From positions 1-64,000 of the forward strand of contig MFXP01000004.1 of assembly GCA_001787535.1 (NCBI GenBank): DNA of 64,000 bases. Reading direction: 5' to 3'. Both the position numbers and the translations under genes were made by a program. The first letter of the stretch is position 1; every line of letters starts with the position of its first letter. Source of the DNA: Candidatus Peribacteria bacterium RIFCSPHIGHO2_01_FULL_51_35. GTDB lineage: Bacteria; Patescibacteriota; Gracilibacteria; Peribacterales; Peribacteraceae. Under the pieces are notes generated by a model. It did not search any database. It saw only the letters and a program-made list of their open reading frames with translations, and was not told the DNA's origin. This document shows positions 8,690 through 18,365 of this stretch, piece after piece.

Positions 8690-9658
8690 ATGTCCTTCCT
8701 CAGTGTGGAGTCATCGCTCATTTTCCGCCGCAGCGCACTGCGGGGCATCCGACATTTTCTCCGCGGACAGGGCATGGGCATTTCTTTCGCAGGATTTTTA
8801 GGGGCGATGCTTCTGCTCCAACTGTTGCTACTGGTGTTTGTGGGAACAAGAGGCATCACGACCATGCTCCAGGCGGAAACCGATGTGCGCCTGGAAATTC
8901 TCAACGAAGCCGCAACCGCCGATGTGCAGCAGCTCTACGGATCCATCCGCGCATTGCCGTATGTGGAAGGCGCGCGCTACATCACGCGCGAACAAGCGTT
9001 CGAAACCACGCGCACGCAGGATCCCGCCCTGGTGTCTTTCTTGGAGCAGTACAATTTGCGCAATCCCTTCTCGGATGCAATTTCCGTCACGCTGGCGTCC
9101 GCCGCCGCGTACGATCAATTTTCCGAATTCTTGCGGCAGAAGCAGTGGAATCATGTTGTGGATCCCGCATTCCTTTCCGCAGTGACGGCGGAAAAGACGG
9201 AATTGCAAACCATGCTTCGTTTCAGCCGAGTGGGACAAATGTTCAGTGCTTTCTTTGTGCTTTTGATGTTCGGCGTGGTGTTTTTCCTCGGGTTTTCCTT
9301 CGTGCAAAAGAAAGCGGTGCAGCGTCGCAATGAACTGTGCGTTGCACATCTTTCGGGTGCGGTTCTTCCCAGCAGTGTTCTGCCGTTTGCCATGGAACTG
9401 AGTATGCTCCTGGCTCTCACCACGGTTGTGAGTGCGCTTCTGCTCTCTGTGATTCTTTTTGGCATTCCATCCGTACTCCCGTTTCTGGGACTGGAAAGTG
9501 CAGTGCTGCAGATTGCACAACTTCTTTCTGTGATGACAGCGACGGTGCCTGCCTTCTTCGTTCTGGAGATGGCTCTGCTCCTTGCGCTTGCAGTGGGAAG
9601 CGCATGGCTCGCAGTTCAGCGACAACTGAAACCAGCGTTGCTTTTTTCCACGATCTAA
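8690..9658 (+). CDS. ftsX: FtsX-like cell division/ABC permease
   Basis: N-terminal TM, extracellular VEGARYITREQAFE..NPFSDAISVTL, then three TM segments. Confidence 0.8.
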   Translation: MSFLSVESSLIFRRSALRGIRHFLRGQGMGISFAGFLGAMLLLQLLLLVFVGTRGITTMLQAETDVRLEILNEAATADVQQLYGSIRALPYVEGARYITREQAFETTRTQDPALVSFLEQYNLRNPFSDAISVTLASAAAYDQFSEFLRQKQWNHVVDPAFLSAVTAEKTELQTMLRFSRVGQMFSAFFVLLMFGVVFFLGFSFVQKKAVQRRNELCVAHLSGAVLPSSVLPFAMELSMLLALTTVVSALLLSVILFGIPSVLPFLGLESAVLQIAQLLSVMTATVPAFFVLEMALLLALAVGSAWLAVQRQLKPALLFSTI

Positions 9659-9664
9659 AACTTC

Positions 9665-10300
9665 ATGTCACATTCCTTTACGTGCGAATCGATCATCCTC
9701 CGAGTTTATGATGTTGGAGAAGCTGATCGTTACTGCATTCTTTTCACGCGTGAACTCGGTCGCGTGGCCGCGCGCGCCAAGGCCGTGCGTCGCTTGAAAA
9801 GCCGCATGGGAGGAGCTCTCCTCCCTCTTTCACATGTTCGTGTGGAACTCAAAGAACTCAGCTCCGGTTATATATTGGCTGGTGCGGAGCGCATCCAGGA
9901 TATGAGTCATCTTTCCGTTATGCCCGCGTTCGGTATTGCGGAAGAGGGGATGGAACTTTTGGGTGCCTTGCTCCAGAACGAAGAGCCGGCACAGAACCTT
10001 TTCGATGTATCGCTCAGTTTTCTTGTTGCATGCGGTGCTCCTTCGCGAAGTTTGATGCTCGCGTACACACTGCGTGTGCTGCACATCTTGGGCCTTCTCC
10101 CCGAGAGTTCCAACGATGTGTTCTTCCACGATATTTCCGACGAAGAACGATCCTTTCTCCGGGCTGCCGCAGGACACACTCCTCTTCATGATCTTTCCGT
10201 CAGTCCGACGCATCGATTGGAACACCACTGTCGTATGTTGCTTGCGGATCAGCTCTCTTCTCCGCTGAAGGCGGGGCAAGTGGCTGCGAGGATGGCGTAG
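9665..10300 (+). CDS. recO: DNA repair protein RecO
   Basis: ESIILRVYDVGEADRYCILFTRELGRVAARAKAVRRLKSRMGGALLPLSHVRVELKE. Confidence 0.88.
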   Translation: MSHSFTCESIILRVYDVGEADRYCILFTRELGRVAARAKAVRRLKSRMGGALLPLSHVRVELKELSSGYILAGAERIQDMSHLSVMPAFGIAEEGMELLGALLQNEEPAQNLFDVSLSFLVACGAPSRSLMLAYTLRVLHILGLLPESSNDVFFHDISDEERSFLRAAAGHTPLHDLSVSPTHRLEHHCRMLLADQLSSPLKAGQVAARMA

Positions 10301-10346
10301 AGAGCCCCAATTGACGTAGAGTGAATGCAATTCCCCCCTTTCTTCT

Positions 10347-10550
10347 ATGTCCGTACCTCCAGGATTTGAATCTCGATTGAGCCCTGTTTATACAGCAGCC
10401 GAATTGGAAGCTTTCGCTAAAGAAGTGCCGTCCCCCAATGATCCTATCCATCCAAGCGCATCAGAATTGATCGAATTCATGCAGCGTGTCGCCACTGCAC
10501 CTCCTCGGTCAAAGCCTACAACTGTTTTTGAAGATGAGATAGGGAGATGA
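10347..10550 (+). CDS. Hypothetical protein (67 aa); GatC-like call not supportable
   Basis: Short ORF MSVPPGFESRLSPVYTAAELEAFAKEV. Confidence 0.4.
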   Translation: MSVPPGFESRLSPVYTAAELEAFAKEVPSPNDPIHPSASELIEFMQRVATAPPRSKPTTVFEDEIGR

Positions 10551-10573
10551 ATGTTGAGTTCGGTCTGCCATTC

Positions 10574-11863
10574 TCAACTCTCTTCATCCCACTCCTCTCC
10601 CAACCACGTCGGGCGTGCGATGACATCGCCGTCGTTTGTGGAAATGCCGATTTGCGTGATGAACGGACGTGCTTCGTAGGCGGAAAAGACGCTCTCTATT
10701 TTTTCTTCGCCCGTGACGGACGTGAGGATACGGAACCATTGGGCTTTGAGCCCCGGATGCTTGTCGCCCGCTTTGCGTGTGGTGCCGGCGGGGATCTCCG
10801 TTGTGTATTCCGTACGGTCTGCGGGCGGAGCGCGAAAATCCCAGGTGTACGGCCCGATGATTTCCGTTTGGCGTGTGTCTTTCGTCCCGTAGTAAATGAA
10901 GTACGCTTGATCATTTTCTTGATGTGTCTGAATGAGAATAGCGCCGGGGCTGTCGTTGATGAACGTCATATCCGTGTGCGGAGGGTAGATGGTCGCATCC
11001 GTTCCTTCCGGAAAGTAATACCGCACTGCGAAGCTATGATTTCTTCTGGCCGCGATCGGAAAACCGTACTCCCACACGCCACGGTAGGCAGTCGTGCTCA
11101 CTTGGCAGAGTCCGCCTCCGTATTCGGGAATCGTGAGATCACCCATAATGACGAGTTCCTTCCAGTATCCCGTGGAGGCATCCACTTTCCCCAAAACTTT
11201 ATTGAAGGAAAACGTCTCGCCCTTCGGAATCAGATGACCGTTGAATTTGCTTAAACCGACGGCGATATTGTGGCGGCGAGGAATGGGGGAGCCTGCGTAA
11301 CTCGATTCTCCCACCGTCACGATCTCTTTGATTCCCGACTTGCGCAGTTCCGGGTCGAGCACCGTCACCGTTGGGGCAATTTCTTCCACGGGGAGAATGA
11401 TCTCCGTCATTCCTTTTGTCATCGCTTCCGCAATCAGTGCAGATGCTTCCTTCGTTTGCAGAGAACGTCCCAACATTCCCACTCCCTCAAAGACGATGGC
11501 ACCGGTCGCAGAGCGTTTGATGGTGACATCGCGCGGAGAGCGATTCAATTTCGGTTCGATCGCTTTTTTCAATGTCACTTCCATTGCATGCACGTTCCAT
11601 GTCGGCCGCTCCGAGCGAATGATCCCGCGCGGGAGGGCAGGGAGGCTGTCACCGTCGATGCGGAGTTCCGCAGCAGGTTCAATTTCCTTTCCTTCATACA
11701 TCCAGACTTCTTCGGTCCCGCGCCAAGCGGGGTAACTGTCGGGATCCAGCGTGAAGATGTGGTGCTTGTGGCGGAGAGTGAGTTCGGGATAGGCCGCTTC
11801 CGCTGAGGAAAGTGCAAAGAGGAAAGAGGAAAGTGCGCAGCCGATCAGAAAAAGCTTTTTCAC
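10574..11863 (-). CDS. VanW-family protein, secreted
   Basis: GHLIPKGETFSFNKVLGKVDASTGYWKELVI..EYGGGLCQVSTTAYRGVWEYGFPIAARRNHSFAVRYYFPEGTDATIYPP. Start taken at the internal GTG (VKKLFLIGC) because ORF 10574..11974 overlaps RNase H. Confidence 0.85.
   Translation of the reverse strand: MKKLFLIGCALSSFLFALSSAEAAYPELTLRHKHHIFTLDPDSYPAWRGTEEVWMYEGKEIEPAAELRIDGDSLPALPRGIIRSERPTWNVHAMEVTLKKAIEPKLNRSPRDVTIKRSATGAIVFEGVGMLGRSLQTKEASALIAEAMTKGMTEIILPVEEIAPTVTVLDPELRKSGIKEIVTVGESSYAGSPIPRRHNIAVGLSKFNGHLIPKGETFSFNKVLGKVDASTGYWKELVIMGDLTIPEYGGGLCQVSTTAYRGVWEYGFPIAARRNHSFAVRYYFPEGTDATIYPPHTDMTFINDSPGAILIQTHQENDQAYFIYYGTKDTRQTEIIGPYTWDFRAPPADRTEYTTEIPAGTTRKAGDKHPGLKAQWFRILTSVTGEEKIESVFSAYEARPFITQIGISTNDGDVIARPTWLGEEWDEES
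11805..11836 (+). repeat. Period-7 array in the VanW signal-peptide region
   Basis: GAGGAAA GTGCAAA GAGGAAA GAGGAAA GTGC. Confidence 0.7.
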
Positions 11864-11915
11864 CCGCGCATTGTTCACGAAATCTTCTCTTGAGCCAAGA
11901 AAAGAATCAGATTCC

Positions 11916-12509
11916 TTACAAGAGTGGTGGTTGCACCTGTCCCGGTTTCTTGTACGCGGGCGCCGGATGTTCATCCAATGCCTTATTCACGAGTCGGTCC
12001 GCGCGGTAGTTGTCTTCCCGCGGAATGTGTTCGAAGACGATGTCCGGGAATTGCATGGAAAGTTCCTGGATTTCTTCCACCAACGGCTGCAGGCTGGGCA
12101 TTTTCACTCGATATTCTCCATTGAGCTGTTTCACAACGAGCTCGGAGTCCACATGACAGATCAACCGATTCGGATGGTAGCGTTCCGCGATCTTCAACCC
12201 TTCGATCAATGCCCGGTACTCGGCGACGTTGTTCGTCTCCACGCCAATGCGTTCGTAGTGTTCGCGGATCACTTTGCCTTCGATGGGATCCTCCAAAATG
12301 CATGCGATGGCGGCCTGGCCGGGATTCCCGCGGGACCCGCCATCCGTGAAGAGATGGAGGGTTCCCCCCACGGCGGCAATGGTTTCTTCCTCCGTTGCTT
12401 CTTCCGCCAACGCTTTTTCCAACACGTCCGCGACAAACGCGTTCTGATCCTCCGCATCGGGGAAGAGTTGCTGCAATTTTCGTGTGAGGTGCGCTGGGAG
12501 GCGGGTCAT
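11916..12509 (-). CDS. Ribonuclease HI family protein
   Basis: LHLFTDGGSRGNPGQAAIACIL..ETNNVAEYRALIEGLKIA..CHVDSELVVKQLNGEYRVK..HIPREDNYRADRLVNKALDEH. Confidence 0.9.
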   Translation of the reverse strand: MTRLPAHLTRKLQQLFPDAEDQNAFVADVLEKALAEEATEEETIAAVGGTLHLFTDGGSRGNPGQAAIACILEDPIEGKVIREHYERIGVETNNVAEYRALIEGLKIAERYHPNRLICHVDSELVVKQLNGEYRVKMPSLQPLVEEIQELSMQFPDIVFEHIPREDNYRADRLVNKALDEHPAPAYKKPGQVQPPLL

Positions 12510-12591
12510 TGTCCGTTATTCTACACGTGGAATGCTTGCCGGAAAAAACAGTATCGGATATAATCCCGCTCTTGTCATTTCCCTTTTGCAT

Positions 12592-12807
12592 ATGACACAT
12601 CGAGTCCTCTTGAACACCATCGCAGCAACTGTCATCACTTTTTCCCTCGTCGGTACCGCCATGGCCGCCCATAGGAGATCTCCGCCGCGTCAGCGTCAGT
12701 TTCCCCGGCAGTGCACCATTGTTTGCCCCAGCGGTAAAACGTACCCGGCGTGCACGCCGGAAGGCTATCCGATCAACTATTTTATCAATCCCTGTCGTTT
12801 TGGGTGA
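12592..12807 (+). CDS. Small secreted Cys-containing protein
   Basis: Signal peptide (TIAATVITFSLVGTAMA) then CTIVCPSGKTYPACTPEGYPINYFINPC. Confidence 0.55.
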   Translation: MTHRVLLNTIAATVITFSLVGTAMAAHRRSPPRQRQFPRQCTIVCPSGKTYPACTPEGYPINYFINPCRFG

Positions 12808-12816
12808 GAACGAGCG

Positions 12817-13464
12817 TCAACATGCGCATGATTCTCCACAGCCGCATTTGCCGCCGCATGTACACGTGTTCTTCTTGGATTCCTCGAGCAGACCCGTCTC
12901 ATCGGCAGGTAGGTCCAACTTAAATCGTCCTTCGCGGAAGTCGATGGTCGCACCGCCGATACGCGCGAGCGTCATGGTCGATGCGAAAATTTTCATCGTG
13001 GGCTCCTCCGCGTGCGTGAATGTTTTCAACTCCTTCGATGTCGTATCCGAAAATTCCAAACAGAATCCGCCGTTTTCATCCAGCGTCACCATCAATCCTT
13101 GATCCGTTCGACTCTCTTCTTCCGCGAGACGCTTGAGAGTTTTTGCTGCGTCCAATGTCACCGTGAGCGTTTCCGGGCGCGGAGGTTTCGCATCCAGTAA
13201 ATTCTGCAGGTCTTCCACGAGCTCATCGATGGCTTCCGCTTCGAAACCGTGTCCCAAGCATCCTTCCTCCAAGGTTTCATACGCATTCGCAGCGCAGTGA
13301 AAACAGTGGAGGCCGTACTCGGCAAGAATCGGTTCGGATTCGGGCAGCAGTGTCACAATCTCGCGCACAGGCATCGTTTTTTGAACCCTGAGAGCAGTCG
13401 GATGCTTGTGTAGAGCAACATCTTTTTGTCCCTTTCCCGCTGGCTTCTTTTTCGTCTCGGGCAT
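12817..13464 (-). CDS. DUF1858-like domain fused to a HesB/IscA-like domain with a Cys-rich tail
   Basis: PVREIVTLLPESEPILAEYGLHCFHCAANAYETLEEGC; LTVTLDAAKTLKRLAEEE..FASTMTLARIGGATIDFREGRFKLDLP; tail CTCGGKCGCGESCAC. Confidence 0.7.
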   Translation of the reverse strand: MPETKKKPAGKGQKDVALHKHPTALRVQKTMPVREIVTLLPESEPILAEYGLHCFHCAANAYETLEEGCLGHGFEAEAIDELVEDLQNLLDAKPPRPETLTVTLDAAKTLKRLAEEESRTDQGLMVTLDENGGFCLEFSDTTSKELKTFTHAEEPTMKIFASTMTLARIGGATIDFREGRFKLDLPADETGLLEESKKNTCTCGGKCGCGESCAC

Positions 13465-13520
13465 ATCCTCATTCTACGCTTGTAGGAGCTTCTGTTCCTA
13501 CGTTTTTTCCAACGTTTCTT

Positions 13521-14780
13521 GTGGTTCGTACGCTCAGAATCCTCACCTACGTCGCTCTTCCCGTTCTCACGCTTCTTTTGGGATGGCAGCTGGGTGCGAC
13601 GTATCAGATGCGGGAATATGCGGAGGAAACGCGGAGGCTCGAGATGCTCTATTCCGGCGAAACGGGCAGCGGACAGATCGTCACCGACCCGGAGAACGAA
13701 GTGGATATGTCACTGCTCTGGGGTGTGTGGCGCATCCTCATCAAGCACTACATCGCACCGGATGAATTGGAAGCGACCAAACTCCTGTTTGGAGCCGTGG
13801 AAGGCATGGTGCGCTCCGTCGGCGATCCCTATACGGTTTTCATGACGCCCGCGCAAAATAAGGATTTCCGGCAATCCTTGGAAGGGAAATTGCAGGGCAT
13901 TGGCGCCGAACTTGCGTTCCGCGACGGCTTGATTGTGATCGTGGCGCCGCTGAAAGGTTCGCCTGCGCAGAAGGCGGGATTGCTGCCCGAGGACGTTATC
14001 ATCGAAGTGGACGGTGAAAATATTGAAGGGGAAAATTTGAACCAAGTCGTGCAGCGTATTCGCGGGCAAAAAGGAACCACCGTCACGCTCACGGTGGACC
14101 GTCCCGGCGCATTGGAATCAAAAACATTCTCCATCGTGCGCGATGAAATACTCATTCCCAGCGTGGAATCGGACCTCATCGAAACCGGCAGCGGCGCGCT
14201 CGGCTACATCGCGTTGAACCAATTCGGCGACACGAGCATCGATGAGTTCCAGAAATCATTGAAGGATCTCCTGGGCAACGATCTCGAAGGTCTGATCGTG
14301 GACGTTCGTTACAACGGCGGCGGGTATTTGGAAGGAGCTGTGGAAATGACGTCGCTCTTTCTGCGACAGGGCAAAGTGGTTTCCGTGGAGCGACGCGGCA
14401 CAGAGCCGGAACACCATTACGTCTACGGTCGCCCGGTGGCGCCCGATGTGCCCATGGTCGTGCTTATCAACCAAGGTTCCGCATCGGCATCCGAGATCGT
14501 CGCAGGGGCGCTCCAAGATCACAAGCGCGCCACAATCATCGGCATGAAGAGCTTCGGGAAGGGGACGGTGCAGGAAGTGCTGGATCTCCCCGGAGGCTCC
14601 AGTTTGCGCGTCACTACTGCGCGTTGGTTGACGCCCAATGGAAAGAATCTGGGCAAAGAAGGAGTACATCCAGACATCGTCGTGGATCGTTCGACAGAAG
14701 ATTTCGAAGCCGAACGCGATCCGCAGTTAGACGCGGCGAAAGAGTGGCTGCTGGATCATGAGGATGTGACGAAGAGATGA
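13521..14780 (+). CDS. S41-family carboxy-terminal processing peptidase
   Basis: PDZ region APLKGSPAQKAGLLPEDVIIEVDGENIEG; catalytic INQGSASASEIVAGALQDHKRATIIGMKSFGKGTVQ. Confidence 0.93.
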   Translation: MVRTLRILTYVALPVLTLLLGWQLGATYQMREYAEETRRLEMLYSGETGSGQIVTDPENEVDMSLLWGVWRILIKHYIAPDELEATKLLFGAVEGMVRSVGDPYTVFMTPAQNKDFRQSLEGKLQGIGAELAFRDGLIVIVAPLKGSPAQKAGLLPEDVIIEVDGENIEGENLNQVVQRIRGQKGTTVTLTVDRPGALESKTFSIVRDEILIPSVESDLIETGSGALGYIALNQFGDTSIDEFQKSLKDLLGNDLEGLIVDVRYNGGGYLEGAVEMTSLFLRQGKVVSVERRGTEPEHHYVYGRPVAPDVPMVVLINQGSASASEIVAGALQDHKRATIIGMKSFGKGTVQEVLDLPGGSSLRVTTARWLTPNGKNLGKEGVHPDIVVDRSTEDFEAERDPQLDAAKEWLLDHEDVTKR

Positions 14781-14821
14781 TTTTAATTCTCAGGAATACT
14801 TCTTTGATCTATTCTTTGTGC

Positions 14822-15022
14822 ATGAAAAATACTTCTCGCCTTTCAGAAGAACAGTGGGCAGAACTCCAGAGAGTCCGGAATGCCATTGCAGGTCGAGGCA
14901 CGTCTCCTGATGGTTCACCGTTGCCTCCTTTGGAGGCACATGCCCTCGCAATCGCAGAAATCAGGCGCATTGATGATGTTATCCGTCAGACTCGAGAAAG
15001 TGGAGAAAAGCCGATGGTTTAA
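14822..15022 (+). CDS. Hypothetical protein (66 aa)
   Basis: MKNTSRLSEEQWAELQRVRNAIAGRG. Confidence 0.45.
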   Translation: MKNTSRLSEEQWAELQRVRNAIAGRGTSPDGSPLPPLEAHALAIAEIRRIDDVIRQTRESGEKPMV

Positions 15023-15435
15023 TACGTAAACAATTCTTCTTTCTTAAAGAATCTCTTCACCTCCGCTTCCGCCGCTTCGGGGCTGTCCGATGCGTGTGCG
15101 ACGTTCACCATTTGATCCACGCCAAATTCCGCACGGAGCGTTCCGGGAGCTGCCTTTCTGCTGTCCGTGACGCCGAGCATGTCGCGTACCTTTGCGATGA
15201 TGTCATCGCCTTCCAACACCAGCGCGATCACGGGAACCGACTTCATGAATTTTTCCACCTCCGGATAGAAAGGCTTCTCCGCAATGTGCGCATAGTGGTC
15301 GCGCAGGATCTTGGGATCCAAGTGAATCATCTTGCAGCCACGGATCTTGAATCCCGCTTCTTCGAAGCGGGTGATCACTTTGCCGCAGATTCCTTTTTCC
15401 ACCGCGTCCGGTTTTAGGAGAATCAGAGTCTTCAT
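15019..15435 (-). CDS. ndk: Nucleoside diphosphate kinase
   Basis: KTLILLKPDAVEKGICGKVITRFEEAGFKIRGCKM; the NVAHASDSPEAAEAEVKRFF tail contains the catalytic His motif. Confidence 0.95.
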   Translation of the reverse strand: MKTLILLKPDAVEKGICGKVITRFEEAGFKIRGCKMIHLDPKILRDHYAHIAEKPFYPEVEKFMKSVPVIALVLEGDDIIAKVRDMLGVTDSRKAAPGTLRAEFGVDQMVNVAHASDSPEAAEAEVKRFFKKEELFTY

Positions 15436-15490
15436 AGATCTTCGCTATGGTAAAGCACAAATCAAATCTCTTCAACCTCGCAGATCCTTC

Positions 15491-16009
15491 TTAATACTGA
15501 TACGGCTTTGGTGCCGGCAACGGCGTCGTGCTCTGATCTTGTCGGAATTGATTCTCCAGCCGGTCCAAACAACGGTTGCGTGCACGGTCGGGGAGCGTGT
15601 CCAGCATGCAAAGACGTCGCTGTTCGCGGTACTCCGTGAGGAACGGTCGCGTCGCTGTGTTGTGATCTTCCGTGAATTCTTGCTCGCGATAGGTTTTACG
15701 CGTCTGCGCCCAATGACGTTTATTGTCCGTTGCCCGTTCGCGCTGCAATCTGTTCCGAAGCCTTGCTTGTCCCATATCCATTCCGTCATACGTTTCAAAT
15801 GCAGTATCCGGCTTGTGGGACTCCTGTACCTTCCATCGTGCCAGCTGTCTGGCTTCGCATCGTTCTTTATTCTGTCCCGTGATCTGCTGGCACGGCCGCA
15901 TCAATTGCGTTCGCTGATCACTTGTCATTTCCAATGCTGCTAAAGCAGGAGAGGCAAATGATACGCTCAAAATAATGCCAAGGAGAAAAGAAGAGGATGG
16001 TGGTTTCAT
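15491..16009 (-). CDS. Hypothetical secreted protein
   Basis: MKPPSSSFLLGIILSVSFASPALA signal peptide, then a charged Cys-containing domain. Confidence 0.6.
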   Translation of the reverse strand: MKPPSSSFLLGIILSVSFASPALAALEMTSDQRTQLMRPCQQITGQNKERCEARQLARWKVQESHKPDTAFETYDGMDMGQARLRNRLQRERATDNKRHWAQTRKTYREQEFTEDHNTATRPFLTEYREQRRLCMLDTLPDRARNRCLDRLENQFRQDQSTTPLPAPKPYQY

Positions 16010-16093
16010 GGAGACATCGTACAGATACTTGGTGGGTTTCAAAAATTTTCTTAGCTTTTTGTACTGGTTTTATCCCTCCCCATTTTTTTGATA

Positions 16094-16711
16094 CTACCGC
16101 AGTGAAGCTGTTGCGAACGTGACCCTAAAGGGCACGCACCGAATGACAACGCTCCCATACGAACTCAGATCGGTACCTGCAGGGATGGCGTAGTTTTGGT
16201 TTCCTTTGTTTCCCTTCAATGTGCCGAGATCGAGAAAGCCGGAGTCCACGTTCCCATCAGTGCTGTGAACAAGGTACACGCTGAGGGCGGGACCATTTGT
16301 CACCATGAAGTCCTCGAAGCGAAGGATGTTCTTCCCATCGGGCAGTGCGTAGATCGTTGCCTTGCCCGATCCTTGATGAAAGCTGTCCGCATCTTGAAAT
16401 GCGCCGCTCAGCGCGACTGCAGGCTCCGATGTCATCGGTTCATCTGCAACCGTATCCGGCATCTTCTGCCCAAGTTCTTCCATCATTTCTTTCTTTTCCA
16501 TGCGCTCCACTTCGGGCATCGCTTCCACCTCTTCCAGAGTGAGGGATTCCATCTCCTCAACCATCATTTTTTCATCTTCGGTGAGTCCTGAAGTGGAAGG
16601 TGGAAGTTCCTCATCCACAACGGTGTCAAAGAAAAGCGGCGAACCAAGATACCACCCCAGCACTGCTAGGATGATGATTATGACGCCGATCCCGAGACGC
16701 TTGGCATTCAT
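16094..16711 (-). CDS. Membrane-anchored DM13-domain protein
   Basis: N-terminal TM; ALSGAFQDADSFHQGSGKATIYALPDGKNILRFEDFMVTNGPALSVYLV..LGTLKGNKGNQNYAIPAGTDLSSYGSVVIRC. Confidence 0.8.
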   Translation of the reverse strand: MNAKRLGIGVIIIILAVLGWYLGSPLFFDTVVDEELPPSTSGLTEDEKMMVEEMESLTLEEVEAMPEVERMEKKEMMEELGQKMPDTVADEPMTSEPAVALSGAFQDADSFHQGSGKATIYALPDGKNILRFEDFMVTNGPALSVYLVHSTDGNVDSGFLDLGTLKGNKGNQNYAIPAGTDLSSYGSVVIRCVPFRVTFATASLR

Positions 16712-16782
16712 GGAGAGTAAAATCACTATAGCATCTCTTCGATTTCCTACCATCATCGATGGTGTATGGTCGCGCTTGATCA

Positions 16783-18045
16783 TTACTTAAGCAGCTTCAC
16801 GAGAGCATTCTCATTCTCTTCTTTTCCAATCACCACAAGGCGGAAGAGATCTTCCTTCAACAGATTCTTCGCAAGAATATCCACCTGATCCTTTGCCACA
16901 CGGTCGATCTCCGCAAAATATTCCGGGACATCGCGCACAGCGGGGTAGAGGAGTTGCTGCTTCCCGTAGAAGTGCGCGCGATCTTCGCTGTCTTCCATGG
17001 AAAGGGCGATCTTTCCTTTCAAGTAATCTTTGGCGCGCTTCAGTTCGTCGGGCATGACGCCTTCCTTCGCACAGACATGATACTCATGCACGATGTATTG
17101 GATTGCCTCGTGCAAACGCGTTTGATCCACGCCCGCACGGGTGGAGAGCGAACCGGCGTCCATGTAATTGTCGATGTCCGTGGAAATGTAATAGCAGAGT
17201 CCGCGTGCTTCGCGGATGCGCAGGAACATGCGGCTGCTCATGTTGCCGCCCAAGATGATTGCCAGAAGCTTGATCGCGAAGTGATCCTTATCCAGCGAAG
17301 GCAAACCCGGTACGCCAACCACCAGATGCGCTTGCTCCGTATTTTTGCTCCGCAGAAACACGGGCGTCTGTCCGTAGGTCGTGAATGGCAGAAACGTCGA
17401 CTTCTTTTTCTTGCTCGCAAGACCGGCGAAATACGTCTCTGCGAGTTTTTTTGCTTCCTTCGGCGTTATCTTTCCTGCGAAGGTCAGCACCAAGTTATCC
17501 GGACCATAGAGTGCGTCCTTGTGCTTCTGGAAATCTTGCTGCTTTACTGAGCGAATCACTTTTTCTTTTCCGATGGTGTCCCACCCCAGCGGATGATCGC
17601 CAAACACGAGTTCTTCAAAGTCCCACCCCGCTCGGTACATGGGTGTGTCTTGGTACATCCTCTCTTCCTCCATGATGACGCCGCGTTCTTTTTCTATCTC
17701 CGCATCGGGAAAGCTTGCATGCAGCAACATATCACTCAAGACATCGCATGCGAGTTCCGTGTGCTCCGAGGCGACTTTCACGTAGTACCCGGCATACTCT
17801 TTTCCCGTGAACGCATTGAAATCGCCCCCCACGCCGTCGATGGCCGCACTCACTTCTTTCGTATCGCGGTACTTTTTGCCGCCTTTGAAGAACATATGTT
17901 CCAAAAAGTGACTGATGCCCCGTTCACTCTCCTTTTCATACCGCGATCCCGCCCCCGCAAAGACCATCACGGTGACGGAGGCAGTTCCATCGATGGGTGC
18001 AACAAGCAGAGGAAGGCCGGATTCAAGTTTGTCGAGAGTGAACAT
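16783..18045 (-). CDS. M16-family zinc peptidase
   Basis: GISHFLEHMFFKGGKKY (HxxEH type), GVIMEEERMYQDTP. Confidence 0.93.
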   Translation of the reverse strand: MFTLDKLESGLPLLVAPIDGTASVTVMVFAGAGSRYEKESERGISHFLEHMFFKGGKKYRDTKEVSAAIDGVGGDFNAFTGKEYAGYYVKVASEHTELACDVLSDMLLHASFPDAEIEKERGVIMEEERMYQDTPMYRAGWDFEELVFGDHPLGWDTIGKEKVIRSVKQQDFQKHKDALYGPDNLVLTFAGKITPKEAKKLAETYFAGLASKKKKSTFLPFTTYGQTPVFLRSKNTEQAHLVVGVPGLPSLDKDHFAIKLLAIILGGNMSSRMFLRIREARGLCYYISTDIDNYMDAGSLSTRAGVDQTRLHEAIQYIVHEYHVCAKEGVMPDELKRAKDYLKGKIALSMEDSEDRAHFYGKQQLLYPAVRDVPEYFAEIDRVAKDQVDILAKNLLKEDLFRLVVIGKEENENALVKLLK

Positions 18046-18076
18046 GCGTAGGGGTTAACGAGAGTGTACGGGACGA

Positions 18077-18107
18077 AGGAAGCAGGTGGTAGGGGGTAGG
18101 AAGCAGG
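18077..18107. repeat. Period-7 array, intergenic
   Basis: AGGAAGC AGGTGGT AGGGGGT AGGAAGC AGG. Confidence 0.75.
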
Positions 18108-18221
18108 CTGAAAGGGGGAAGGAGACCGACAATGGATGGGTTTTTCCCTGTCGGAAGCTCTTGTTCGAATGAAGGGTTCCTTGTACTCTGCCTCGCACAT
18201 TCATTCCTTTCCGTCTTTTCA

Positions 18222-18365
18222 GTGCTCAATAAGTTACGTTGGCGTCGGCGTCTCCGAAAACATGGCTTCCGCAAACGAAGCAGCACAGCCGATGGCCGCA
18301 AGGTTCTCGCGCGCAGGCGCAGGCAGGGCAGAAGGCGTTTGACGGTGCAAAAGAAGGGATTGTAA
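18222..18365 (+). CDS. rpmH: 50S ribosomal protein L34, probable GTG start
   Basis: In-frame segment of ORF 18132..18365: KLRWRRRLRKHGFRKRSSTADGRKVLARRRRQGRRRLTV, the L34 signature. The rest of the ORF upstream looks non-coding. Confidence 0.75.
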   Translation: MLNKLRWRRRLRKHGFRKRSSTADGRKVLARRRRQGRRRLTVQKKGL

